Positions 24,734 through 32,820 are shown, counted from the stretch's first letter. The stretch is DNA of 64,000 nt from Nitrospirota bacterium (GCA_021825365.1 JAKAHR010000003.1:1-64000); one strand, 5' to 3'. The notes: generated by a model not told the origin, from the sequence alone. A program made the numbers and translations.

Positions 24734-25686
24734 CGCGCTGCTTCCAAACGCACCATAAACCAGGGGTTGTGCAGATCCGGCTTGTTGTATGCAAGATGGT
24801 ACTGATGCGGCACTGCGACAACGTCACCCCCGGCCCCCTCCACCACCGCCTGCCCGGCAGCCGTGTCCCACTCCATGGTCGGCCCGAAGCGGGGGTATTC
24901 GTCAGCAAGCCCTTCAGCCACAAGGCAAAACTTTAGCGAACTGCCGGCAGAGATGATCTCGACCTCGCCGTGTTCGGCCCTCAGCTTATCGAGATACTCC
25001 TCTGTCTCCTTCGACATGTGCGACCGGCTGGCGATGACGGTGTAGGGGCGATCGGACTCTTTCAGAAGCGGGAGTTTCCGTGAAGACTTCAGAAGGGTAT
25101 CACAGAAGGATTCCGGACAAGCCGGAATGACAGCGTTCAGTCCGACCGGCTCAGTAAACGGCTCACGTCTTACGTCTGACGTCTTACGGGCATTTGTCTG
25201 CTTGTACGCGCCCAGCCCTTCGCCTCCGAAATAGAGAACGTCCTTCACCGGCACATAGACCACGCCCATTACAGGCCTCGTCTTATGGATCAGGGCGATA
25301 TTCACCGTGAATTCGCCATTGCGCTTGATGAACTCCTTAGTTCCATCCAGAGGATCCACCAGCCAGAAATATTCCCAGTGTCTCCGCTCTTCATAGGGAA
25401 TGTCCCTGCCCTCTTCGCTCAGGATCGGCAGGCCCGTCTCCTTCAGTGCGGAGGCGATTACCTCATGCGACCGCCGATCCGCCAGGGTGAGGGGAGACTT
25501 ATCATCCTTATGCTCCACCGCGAAGTCGGACCGGTAGACATCGAGGATCGCAGCGCCGGCCTTGAGGGAAGCGGAAATGGCAAGTGCCGCAAGAGGCGTG
25601 AAGCGTGCAGCGCAAGACGTGGGACCCGAAGCAACTGCCGCGCCGTCGCCTGTCCTCCCCACTTTATTCACTGCGCACGTCCTCAT
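24730..25686 (-). CDS. cysQ: 3'(2'),5'-bisphosphate nucleotidase
   Basis: 318 residues from the ATG at 25686 (AGGGGA close upstream). Inositol-monophosphatase fold: KDDKSPLTLADRRSHE (metal-binding D), LPILSEEGRDIPYEE, VDPLDGTKEFIKRNGEFTVNIAL (D-P-x-D-G-T-K-E-F) and MEWDTAAGQAVVEGAGG (W-D). It hydrolyses PAP left after sulfotransfer. Compared with typical CysQ (about 250-280 residues) it has a longer N-terminus and an insert containing ARKTSDVRRE, encoded by a 7-base tandem repeat (25165-25188). The catalytic residues are intact. Confidence 0.9.
   Translation of the reverse strand: MRTCAVNKVGRTGDGAAVASGPTSCAARFTPLAALAISASLKAGAAILDVYRSDFAVEHKDDKSPLTLADRRSHEVIASALKETGLPILSEEGRDIPYEERRHWEYFWLVDPLDGTKEFIKRNGEFTVNIALIHKTRPVMGVVYVPVKDVLYFGGEGLGAYKQTNARKTSDVRREPFTEPVGLNAVIPACPESFCDTLLKSSRKLPLLKESDRPYTVIASRSHMSKETEEYLDKLRAEHGEVEIISAGSSLKFCLVAEGLADEYPRFGPTMEWDTAAGQAVVEGAGGDVVAVPHQYHLAYNKPDLHNPWFMVRLEAAR
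25165..25188. repeat. 7-base tandem repeat inside cysQ
   Basis: ACGTCTT, ACGTCTG, ACGTCTT and ACG follow each other without gaps. It is in frame within the nucleotidase gene and belongs to the same ACGTCT-type word family as the repeats in the spacers at 27222, 29585 and 30540. Confidence 0.75.
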
Positions 25687-25697
25687 TTCCCCTGCGA

Positions 25698-26009
25698 TCA
25701 GGCCCCGCGCCGCAAGGTCCTCTGACGAAGCCACTTCTTAAAAGATTCCTGGCTTTCTCCGGACGGTCTGCCCGCCAGCAACCCTTCCACGCTGATATCC
25801 TCATCCAGGTCTTCCCAATGGATACCCTGCCCTCTGCCAATAAGTCGCCAATGCTTCCTCTCCTGCTGCGTGGCCTGCATCAGCCTCGGGAACCATGCCA
25901 GCGGCACGGCAATGGTCCTGCCGTCGCTGAGATCAACAGTGAGCGTGTCTTTAGTAACAGTGACCCGTTGTGCCGCCGGAACCGATAGCTCAACTTCCGA
26001 AATAGTCAT
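25698..26009 (-). CDS. DUF2442 domain protein
   Basis: 103 residues from the MTISEVE start. The pattern TVDLSDGRTIAVPLAWFPRL, RKHWRLIGRGQGIHWEDLDEDISVEGLL is diagnostic of DUF2442. It overlaps the end of the upstream DUF4160 gene by 20 bases; the two families often occur as a pair, which is why a toxin-antitoxin-like role has been suspected, although no activity is known to me. It sits inside the sulfation module, between cysC and cysQ. Confidence 0.88.
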   Translation of the reverse strand: MTISEVELSVPAAQRVTVTKDTLTVDLSDGRTIAVPLAWFPRLMQATQQERKHWRLIGRGQGIHWEDLDEDISVEGLLAGRPSGESQESFKKWLRQRTLRRGA

Positions 26010-26271
26010 TCCACGCCTCCTGGAAACTGCCCTGATGTTCTTCAATGATTTTCAATATTCTACCTATTTCAGCCCTGTTAAATCCCCCACTGCTATGCAT
26101 TCTGAGCGGCTCTAGCCAGAATTTGGCTGTCTTATCGTCGCGCTCACAATGGACGTGAGCTGGCTCATCCTTGTCGCCGGCGTAGAAAAAAAACCGGTAG
26201 GGCCCCGTTTTCAGTATCGTCGGCAAGCAATCCGTCCTATCTTCAAGTCGATGCTGATACAAACCAGCCAT
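25990..26271 (-). CDS. DUF4160 domain protein
   Basis: 93 residues. PTILKTGPYRFFFYAGDKDEP, AHVHCERDDKTAKFWLEPL and FNRAEIGRILKIIEEHQ define DUF4160. The family usually begins at MPTI; here that position is TTG, so the start may be the TTG about 16 codons in or the ATG at 26271. The C-terminal end reads WNDYFGS. Pairs with the DUF2442 gene just downstream. Function unknown. Confidence 0.87.
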   Translation of the reverse strand: MAGLYQHRLEDRTDCLPTILKTGPYRFFFYAGDKDEPAHVHCERDDKTAKFWLEPLRMHSSGGFNRAEIGRILKIIEEHQGSFQEAWNDYFGS

Positions 26272-26337
26272 TGGGGGAGCGAGAGTCCCACTATAACCTT
26301 ACTCAAAAGAGCACGGACCGATAAATGTTGAGGCACT

Positions 26338-26970
26338 CTAGGCACCCCGCCGCAGCGCCTGCGCGTTCTGCACACCGCCCAGATAATTATTCTCCTTCAG
26401 GTAGTCCACCATGACCGCCACGCATTCCTCGACGCTCATCCGTCCGGTGTGAAGCGTAATCTCCGGGGACGCGGGCACTTCGTAAGGATCGGAGACGCCG
26501 GTGAAGAAGGGGATCTCTCCCCTCCGCGCCTTCTTGTACAAGCCTTTGGGATCCCTGGCCTCGCAGACCGACAGGTCGCAGTCGAGGTAGACTTCTATGA
26601 ACTCCCCGGATTCGAAGAGAGACCGCACACTTTTGCGCTCGGCCTCATACGGCGAAATGAAGGCGGCGATGGTGAGGACGCCCGCCTCAACCAGGAGCTT
26701 CGCCACCTCGCCGACGCGCCGGAGGTTCTCCCGCCGGTCCTCGTGGCTGAAACCCAGGTCCTTGCTCAGGCCGTGGCGGACATTATCGCCATCGAGGATG
26801 AAGGTATTAATGTCGTCCTGGTGAAGCCTGCGCTCCAGTTCCGTGGCTATGGTGGATTTGCCCGAGGCGGAAAGTCCGGTTATCCAGATCAGCGCAGAAC
26901 GATGGCTGTTCTTCATCCACCGGTCTTTCTTGCTGATCTTGGCCTTGTGCCAGGTTACGTTGTTATTCAC
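26338..26970 (-). CDS. cysC: Adenylyl-sulfate kinase (APS kinase)
   Basis: 210 residues from a GTG start with GGAG six bases upstream; this start gives the usual NNNVTWHKAKISKKDR leader of the family. P-loop GLSASGKST, DGDNVRHGLSKDLGFSHEDR and the ENLRRVGEVAKLL and FISPYEAER motifs are all present. It phosphorylates adenylyl sulfate to PAPS, the sulfate donor. It is the promoter-side gene of the cysC-DUF4160-DUF2442-cysQ-flippase-sulfotransferase run. No ATP sulfurylase gene is visible, so APS must come from elsewhere in the genome. Confidence 0.95.
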   Translation of the reverse strand: MNNNVTWHKAKISKKDRWMKNSHRSALIWITGLSASGKSTIATELERRLHQDDINTFILDGDNVRHGLSKDLGFSHEDRRENLRRVGEVAKLLVEAGVLTIAAFISPYEAERKSVRSLFESGEFIEVYLDCDLSVCEARDPKGLYKKARRGEIPFFTGVSDPYEVPASPEITLHTGRMSVEECVAVMVDYLKENNYLGGVQNAQALRRGA

Positions 26971-26983
26971 TGAAGCTCCAGAC

Positions 26984-27105
26984 CAGCTGGCAAGCCGACA
27001 AGCCTGCAAGCTGGATAACTGAATAGCTGGATAGCCTGCCCGCTTGTTATCTTCTTTCGCTGGTTAGCTTGATGGCCGGTTAGCCTGATAGCTGCTTGTG
27101 ATCCC
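26984..27105. repeat. Degenerate quasi-tandem repeat, AGCTGGATAGCC type
   Basis: Words of 7-9 bases such as AGCTGG, CAAGCC, GATAGC, GGTTAGC and CTGGATA follow each other with constant small changes, on a roughly 8-base beat. No codon structure is apparent. This and the stretch at 27222 fill the 337-base gap between cysC and the next gene; 27106-27221 in between is AT-rich with no feature that I can name. Confidence 0.7.
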
Positions 27106-27221
27106 ACTTCTGCAAATGACAACCTGCTCCCTCCAAATACCCCAATATATCTCTTTAGCAAAAAGTGAAATATTATAGAAAAATCAAGGGGGAAAGGCAA
27201 GAAAAATCGTCATGAAAAATA

Positions 27222-27306
27222 GTCATGAAGCCGTAAGGCGTAAGGCAGGAGGAGGCAGGAGGTAAAATAAAGACGTGAAACGGGAGGCCTGCGTCTCACG
27301 TCATCC
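27222..27306. repeat. Degenerate quasi-tandem repeat, ACGTGA/GGCAGGAGG type
   Basis: Words GCCGTAAG-GCGTAAG, GCAGGAG-GAGGCAGGAGG and AGACGTGAAACGGGAGG follow each other, ending at the stop codon of the next gene. It shares the ACGTGA/GACGGGAGG vocabulary with 29585-29660 and 30540-30617. Confidence 0.65.
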
Positions 27307-27307
27307 C

Positions 27308-29560
27308 TTATTCAATCCCCCTATGCTCCATGAAGAGCTTCACCACTTCCTGAGCCTCACGGTTGTCCGGGGCGATGCCCTTCACCACGCCCGCATCGCG
27401 AGAGGCGCGCCAGGCGATCTCGATCGCCCTGAAGAGGTAGCTGTTGAAGAGCATCGCGCGGTAGCCGTCTTCCCTTCGTTCGATTATCTGTGTCTTCCGG
27501 GGGGAATCCGGAAGGATATAGCTGTCATCCAGGCCTGCCAGCATCCGGGCCTGCTCAAGGGCGTCGCCGCTGCGGCCTGTGTTAAGGTAGTGGGCAGCAA
27601 GCGCATGCCTGAGGGGAGTACTGGCGGGATATGCCTGCACCGCCCTCCTGAATTCCCCTTCCGCGCGCCGGACGTCGCCGCGGACGGTGTCGTAGAGCTG
27701 GCCGAGCGCGAGATGAAAGTCAGGGTTGGTCGGCTGCAGCCTGACAGCCTGTTCGAGCCCCTCTATCGCCCTGTTAAAGGCCTCTTCCTTCTTCACAACG
27801 GACTGCGGAACCCCTGCCCTGAGCGCCTCCATCGTCTCTGCCCATCGCCCCATGCGGGCATGGAGCTCGGACAGGGCTTTTGCATACTGGGGATTGGCGG
27901 GAGCCAGCCTGCGGGCCATTTCGAGGGAATCAAGCGCTGCCCGGTACTCAGGCGCGGAATCGGCGGACAGGGGCTTCAGGTCAAGGCCCTCGGTCATCTC
28001 GTCGTCAAGCATGGCGGCGACCCTTCCGTAGTAGTGATCGGCAACAAGGTCCCTGACAGGGAAATATGAAAGACATAAAAATAATGAAAAGAGGGCAAGA
28101 CGCAAGACGGGAGACCCTCCTGCAATTCCCCCCTTGGCAAGGGGGGGAAAAAAGGGGCCTTCTTCCGGTTCCGGTGGGCCGTTCCTCTCTGACACGTTGA
28201 ACACGGCCGCATACGCGATTCCGCAGACCACGGCAAGGAGCAGGGCATTTGCGGGGATATGCAGGTTAAAGTCAGTCACGCTGTGCACGGCGATGGCAAC
28301 GATGGAGGCCAGGCCCCCTGCGCCGAGGCACTTTCCGAACATGCCGTGCTTCCTCCTCCATGCCCTGTAGAGGGCTGAGAAAAAAAGCGCAGCAGCTCCG
28401 CAGCCGAGCAGCAGGCCGGGGACCCCGGTATCTGTCAGGAGTTCGAGGTAATCGTTATGTGCGTGGTCGAACAGGATAGCAGGCCTGGTCTTCTGGTAGC
28501 GCATGTACGTCTGTTCGTACGAGCCGAGGCCGCTTCCCAGGAGCGGGAAATCGCTGATCATCGGCAGGGACTCCTGCCATATCTTCAGTCGTATCACATC
28601 CTGCTCCTGCCTGATGTCTTCGAAACGCTCCGTTATCCTCTCCCAGGCCGCAAACAGGAGCAGAAGCGCCAGGGCAAAGGCCGAGGCAGCGATGAGACCG
28701 GACCTCATCTTCAGGGACCTTCTCTTATGCGTGATCCAGAGGAAATAGAGGCCTGACAGCCCGAAGGCAGCGATACCGCCGCGGGAGAGCGACGCCAGCA
28801 GGGTGGCGGACATAGCCAGGACGAGCAGAAAGACGAGGGTGAAAGGCACCAGGTTGCTGCTCGCAAAGAAGCGGGCGAGCCTCCTGGCAAAGGGAACCCC
28901 CGGCAGGGAGGCTGCGCCGGGAGCCGCATAGGCGAGCATGCCGAGGCCGAGCGGTATCGCCATCTCCAGGTATCCCGCGAAGTGATTGTGATTAATATAG
29001 GGCCCCCAGATGTGGAACGCATCCGACCGGATATAGGATTCAACGGGATAGATCCAGTACAGTCTGCCGTTCCATGTCAGCTTTTGGAACACCGCAAAGA
29101 TCGCTACGAACCCGCCCACGTAGAGTATCGTCCTTGCCAATGACTGGATCTGCTCCTTTGTCCGGTAGTGGCTGATGATGACATAAAATACAGAGGCATA
29201 GGCGAGGAACTTGAGCAGTTCCTGGGCCGTTTCATACGGATTCAGGCTCACCGGATGCAGGCCTGCGGCAGCATCGATCCCCAACTCCCCGTAAGTCTTG
29301 AGAGCGGAAGGGGAGAGGAGGGCAAGAAGGCCCTCCGGCAGCGGAGCCAGCTGCAGGAGGATGAGGGCGGCGAACACCAGAAAAAGGGACGATGCGATAG
29401 TCATATCCCGGGGGATACCCCTCTCCCCCGCGGGGTAAGGGTCTAAAGAGGCCCTTGCCAGGCGCAGACACAGGATACCGAAGGCGATGATCTCCATGAG
29501 GGAGATGGACCACTGCTGGACCGTGCCGAATGCAAGGGGGGTGAAGATGAGGAGAAGCAT
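27308..29560 (-). CDS. O-antigen ligase family protein with C-terminal TPR repeats
   Basis: About 750 residues from the ATG at 29560 (AAGGGG five bases upstream). An open frame reaches a GTG at 29671, but those 37 extra codons come mainly from a repeat. Eleven or so membrane segments begin LLIFTPLAFGTVQQWS; a Wzy_C core has GSGLGSYEQTYMRYQ and HAHNDYLELLTDTGVPG. After it, helix-turn-helix TPR-like repeats (YRAALDSLEMARRLAPANPQ, GLEQAVRLQPTNPDFHLALG) fill the last 200 residues. It probably polymerises or ligates glycan on the periplasmic side. An in-frame stretch FFPPLAKGGIAGGSP (about 28126-28160) is a translated dispersed repeat. Confidence 0.87.
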   Translation of the reverse strand: MLLLIFTPLAFGTVQQWSISLMEIIAFGILCLRLARASLDPYPAGERGIPRDMTIASSLFLVFAALILLQLAPLPEGLLALLSPSALKTYGELGIDAAAGLHPVSLNPYETAQELLKFLAYASVFYVIISHYRTKEQIQSLARTILYVGGFVAIFAVFQKLTWNGRLYWIYPVESYIRSDAFHIWGPYINHNHFAGYLEMAIPLGLGMLAYAAPGAASLPGVPFARRLARFFASSNLVPFTLVFLLVLAMSATLLASLSRGGIAAFGLSGLYFLWITHKRRSLKMRSGLIAASAFALALLLLFAAWERITERFEDIRQEQDVIRLKIWQESLPMISDFPLLGSGLGSYEQTYMRYQKTRPAILFDHAHNDYLELLTDTGVPGLLLGCGAAALFFSALYRAWRRKHGMFGKCLGAGGLASIVAIAVHSVTDFNLHIPANALLLAVVCGIAYAAVFNVSERNGPPEPEEGPFFPPLAKGGIAGGSPVLRLALFSLFLCLSYFPVRDLVADHYYGRVAAMLDDEMTEGLDLKPLSADSAPEYRAALDSLEMARRLAPANPQYAKALSELHARMGRWAETMEALRAGVPQSVVKKEEAFNRAIEGLEQAVRLQPTNPDFHLALGQLYDTVRGDVRRAEGEFRRAVQAYPASTPLRHALAAHYLNTGRSGDALEQARMLAGLDDSYILPDSPRKTQIIERREDGYRAMLFNSYLFRAIEIAWRASRDAGVVKGIAPDNREAQEVVKLFMEHRGIE
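28095..28149. repeat. Two dispersed repeats inside the Wzy/TPR gene
   Basis: GCAAGACGCAAGACGGGAG (28095-28113) is an ACG-type word repeat; next to it 28126-28149 is a near-perfect palindrome, TTCCCCCCTTG / CAAGGGGGGGAA, of a kind known as scattered intergenic repeats in several phyla. Together they encode a loop just after the main membrane region and keep the frame open. Confidence 0.7.
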
Positions 29561-29584
29561 GATCCCCTTTTCAATAATAGAGTC

Positions 29585-29660
29585 AAGAATAACGGTGAGA
29601 CGGGAGGCGGGAGGCGTCAGACGTGAATCGTTATACACGAGACGGGAGGTGTACGGAGTT
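29585..29660. repeat. Degenerate quasi-tandem repeat upstream of the Wzy/TPR gene
   Basis: GAGACGGGAGGCGGGAGGCG, CAGACGTGAATCG and ACGAGACGGGAGGTG run on in sequence. It lies between the CpsB-like gene and the Shine-Dalgarno sequence of the Wzy/TPR gene and can be read through in frame as SRLTPPASRLT. Confidence 0.65.
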
Positions 29661-29724
29661 TCCTCCCTCACCTTTTAGGCCTCTTTCTGGTCATTTCCTG
29701 ATTCATCCCTTTGTTGGTTTTAGG

Positions 29725-30537
29725 CTATGAGTTTCTTTTGCACGTCTTGCGTCGTACAAGCCTTTCAAGCCATCCCCTGTTTGGGCCGTCCGTGGGGGCA
29801 TATCCCTTCGATTCCGGGAGATGGATTCTCCTGCCTGCGATCACGGCAGCGGGGGTGGTCGTGACCATGGCATGCGCCTTTTCCGTTCCGATGAGGTCGG
29901 CTGCAAGACTGACCGCATCCGCGAGAAGGGGAGGCCTCAGGTCAGGGCTGTGCGCATCAGAGGCGATGATGTGGACCATGTCGTGGCTGAGGAGACGGAC
30001 GCTGAAGGCCCGCACTTCGGGCCCCAGGCCGCCGGTAATGCCTGCTGCGGTGATCTGAACCATGACACCCCTGCGCACCGCGGACATGAGTGCACCGGGA
30101 TGGGACATGAACCAGGCGTTCCTCTCCGGATGGGCGATGATCGGGACCATGCCCGCGTCGAGGAATGACTGCAGGAACGCCTCCCATGCCGCAGGCACCG
30201 CATACGGCCTGAACTCCAGGAGGAAATAGATGCTGTTGTTTATGGTGAGGAACCTCTCCCGGGCAAGGACTGACAACAGTTCAGGGAATACCGCAACCTC
30301 TGCGGCAGGGAGTATTCCGACAGGTATCCCCCGGCTTCGGAGCTCGCTGTTGAGGAGTTCGACCGCCCTGGAAAGATCATCGCCTGTCCACTGATGCGTA
30401 CCCGGCTTGAAATGGGGAGTGGCGACTATCGTCCTGATTCCGTCTGCTGCTGCTGCGCGGCACATCGCCAGGGCCTCCTCGGTGGTAGCCGGCCCGTCGT
30501 CCATACCCGGGAGGATGTGACAGTGGAGGTCGATCAT
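29725..30537 (-). CDS. CpsB/YwqE-type PHP-domain tyrosine phosphatase
   Basis: 270 residues. MIDLHCHILPGMDDGPATTEEAL is the metal-binding HxH start of the family, followed by VATPHFKPGTHQW, VPIIAHPERN and IIASDAHSPDLRPP. These PHP-type phosphatases dephosphorylate the tyrosine tail of their cognate Wzc/CpsD kinase. It lies immediately downstream of that kinase gene, the standard arrangement, and should set chain length and export together with it. Starts at MIDLHCH. Confidence 0.93.
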   Translation of the reverse strand: MIDLHCHILPGMDDGPATTEEALAMCRAAAADGIRTIVATPHFKPGTHQWTGDDLSRAVELLNSELRSRGIPVGILPAAEVAVFPELLSVLARERFLTINNSIYFLLEFRPYAVPAAWEAFLQSFLDAGMVPIIAHPERNAWFMSHPGALMSAVRRGVMVQITAAGITGGLGPEVRAFSVRLLSHDMVHIIASDAHSPDLRPPLLADAVSLAADLIGTEKAHAMVTTTPAAVIAGRRIHLPESKGYAPTDGPNRGWLERLVRRKTCKRNS

Positions 30538-30539
30538 TC

Positions 30540-30617
30540 CTTATCGTGAGTCGCAAGACGTAAGACGCAAAAAGCACGATCGTGAGCCGTACGACAGTAG
30601 ACGTCTCACGTTTCACG
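30540..30617. repeat. Degenerate quasi-tandem repeat between kinase and phosphatase genes
   Basis: GTGAGTCGCAAGACGTAAG, ACGCAAAAAGCACGATCGTGAG, CCGTACGACAGTAGACG and TCTCACGTTTCACGCC follow each other, all variants of an ACGTNAGACG-like word. The kinase stop codon lies within it. Confidence 0.65.
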
Positions 30618-32820
30618 CCTTCCGTTTTGCGTGCTTCTTCTGTGTCCCCTTCTTGTCCGCATTGTAGTAGGAATAATAGGGATAATAGTAATAGTTCTTT
30701 TTCGAGGTGTCGATCTTGTTCAGTACGACGCCGAGCACCTTTACGCTGATGCCTTTCAAGGCCTGGACAGACTGCTGAATCACGTTCCTGCCGGTCTTTC
30801 CTCCCCATATCACCATAATCACACCGTCGGCCATCTTCGCCAGCACCAGCGCGTCGGAGAAGGCGAGGAGCGGCGGGGAGTCGAGGATGACGCGGTCATA
30901 CCTGCCGGCGACCCGGGCGATGAACTCGGTCATGCCTATTGACCCGAGGAGCTCAGAGGGGTTCGGCGCGAGCGTGCCCCCGGTAACCACATCGAGATTG
31001 GGCTGGCCCTCGACCGGCTTGATGGCTGCGGGGAGCTTGCCCGGGTCGACGATCACGTCGCTGATGCCCGTTGCATTGGAAAGCCCGAAGATCTCATGGA
31101 GGTTGTGCCGCCTCATGTCAGCATCGACGATCAGCACCTTTTCGCCCATCTGGGCCATCGCGACCGCGATGTTCGCCGCTGTCGTCGTCTTGCCCTCGTT
31201 AGGCGTTGCGCTGGTGACGAGGATCACCTTCAGGGGCCTTTCGGAAGGCGAGAGCATCAGGCCGGTGCGTATGGTGCGGTACGCCTCTGCTGTCGCTGAC
31301 CGGGGATCAGAGACGAGGAAGATCGGCCCCTTCTTCTCGTCCGTGAGGGGGACCATATCGAGAAACGGCAGGGCGAGGCTGTTGTTCACGTCCTCGGCGC
31401 TCCTGATGGTATCGTCCATATACTCGGTAAAAAAGGCGGCAAAGACACCGCCGAAGAGTCCGACCATCATCGCCAGGACCAGGTTCAGGGCCCTCTTCGG
31501 CTTGACCGGATCCTCGGGGATGACCGCGTAGTCGACGATCTGGGCGTTCGAGACAGACATGCCGCTTGAGAGGGACGCCTCCTGGAGCTTCTTGAGGAGC
31601 AGCTCGTAGAACTGCTTGTTGCTGCCCGCCTCCCCTGCGATGACGTTGAAGTCAATCGCCTTGCGGGTGAGGTCGAGCACCTCCTGTTTCTGCTGGTCGA
31701 TCGCCCGCCTCAGGGACGTCTCGCGGCTCCTTGCCACCTCGTAGTCGGCCTTTGCGGCATTCAGCATCTTGCGCGCCTCGCTGATGACGTTCTTCTGCAC
31801 CATATCGAGCTGGGAGTTCGCCTTGATGATCTGGGGATGGCGGGATCCGAACTTCTCGGAGAGCTCGGAGAGCTGCTTCTTGAGATTCAGCTCCTCTGTC
31901 CTGAGGTTCTGGATCACGAGGTTGTTCATGATGTCAGGCACCGTCGCCAGGAGGTCCGGCCTGTCGATGACCGACCTGATCTGGTTGTACTTGATCTCGG
32001 ATTCCGCCCTCTTTCCCTCGGTCTGCACCAGTTGGGTCATCAGTTCCTGGAGCTTCTGGTTCAGGACGGACTCCTTCGTCTCAAAGGAGACGACCCCCTT
32101 GCCCTCGCGGTACTGCTGGAGCATCTTCTCGGTGTCTTCCACCTTGGACTTCGACTCGGTCAGGCGGGCGGAGAGCCACTCCGCGGCGTCACGGTAGGGC
32201 TTTACCCGTATGTTGAGATTGTGCTCGATAAACGCCTCGGCAACGCCGTTGGCCATGACAGCCGCTGCGGTGGCATTGTCGGCCTGGTAGGTGATCTTCA
32301 TCAGGTTGGTCTGCTTGCCCGGCTGCAGGTCTACGTTTTCGAGGACAATGTCGGTGAGGTCAGGGTCAAGCTCGTCCTTGAACTTGAAGTCAGGGAAGGG
32401 GCTAGCGGGCTTTGCCTTCTCCGGGAAGATCGACTTGACCGTCTTTACGGCGGTCTTGAGCAGGCTGTTGGTTTTCTTGTCCTTCAGCTCCATGAAGTAG
32501 GGGTTCTTCGTCAGCAGGAGTTTCCGGACGACCCTGTCGCCGAAGGCCCTGCTGTGGACGATCTCCTTCTGCGTGTTGAAATACTCCGCAGCGTCCTTCA
32601 TCTGGATGACCGCTGCCCCGGCCTCCGCGAAGTTGAGGGTCTGGTTCTTCTCGAGGTCGATCAGCACCTGCGCAGCGCCCTCATAATACGGGGTTGCCGC
32701 AAAGGAGTAGACAGCCACGATGCCGACGACGACGGCAAAGAAAGTGGCAGCGACCTGGCGCCTCTTTGACAGGACCCTCCAGTAGTCCAGCAAATGTATC
32801 TCTTCATTAGGAGACTTCAT
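30613..32820 (-). CDS. Wzc-like polysaccharide co-polymerase and tyrosine autokinase
   Basis: 735 residues. Wzz domain at the N-terminus (HLLDYWRVLSKRRQVAATFF, first membrane helix about 18-35), a long coiled coil at about 210-400, GNVR-like GxxD loop, second membrane helix near 455-475 (ALNLVLAMMVGLFGGVFAAF), and a BY-kinase domain with Walker A PNEGKTTTAANIA, Walker A' VLIVDADMRRH and Walker B RVILDSPPLLAFSDA. The C-terminal tail NYYYYPYYSYYNADKK is the autophosphorylated tyrosine cluster. It controls chain length and opens the Wza channel. It lies between the wza-like and cpsB-like genes. Confidence 0.94.
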   Translation of the reverse strand: MKSPNEEIHLLDYWRVLSKRRQVAATFFAVVVGIVAVYSFAATPYYEGAAQVLIDLEKNQTLNFAEAGAAVIQMKDAAEYFNTQKEIVHSRAFGDRVVRKLLLTKNPYFMELKDKKTNSLLKTAVKTVKSIFPEKAKPASPFPDFKFKDELDPDLTDIVLENVDLQPGKQTNLMKITYQADNATAAAVMANGVAEAFIEHNLNIRVKPYRDAAEWLSARLTESKSKVEDTEKMLQQYREGKGVVSFETKESVLNQKLQELMTQLVQTEGKRAESEIKYNQIRSVIDRPDLLATVPDIMNNLVIQNLRTEELNLKKQLSELSEKFGSRHPQIIKANSQLDMVQKNVISEARKMLNAAKADYEVARSRETSLRRAIDQQKQEVLDLTRKAIDFNVIAGEAGSNKQFYELLLKKLQEASLSSGMSVSNAQIVDYAVIPEDPVKPKRALNLVLAMMVGLFGGVFAAFFTEYMDDTIRSAEDVNNSLALPFLDMVPLTDEKKGPIFLVSDPRSATAEAYRTIRTGLMLSPSERPLKVILVTSATPNEGKTTTAANIAVAMAQMGEKVLIVDADMRRHNLHEIFGLSNATGISDVIVDPGKLPAAIKPVEGQPNLDVVTGGTLAPNPSELLGSIGMTEFIARVAGRYDRVILDSPPLLAFSDALVLAKMADGVIMVIWGGKTGRNVIQQSVQALKGISVKVLGVVLNKIDTSKKNYYYYPYYSYYNADKKGTQKKHAKRKA

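Noticed and set aside
26984-27105. tRNA or structured RNA
   Set aside because: No cloverleaf or conserved stem; only short repeated words.
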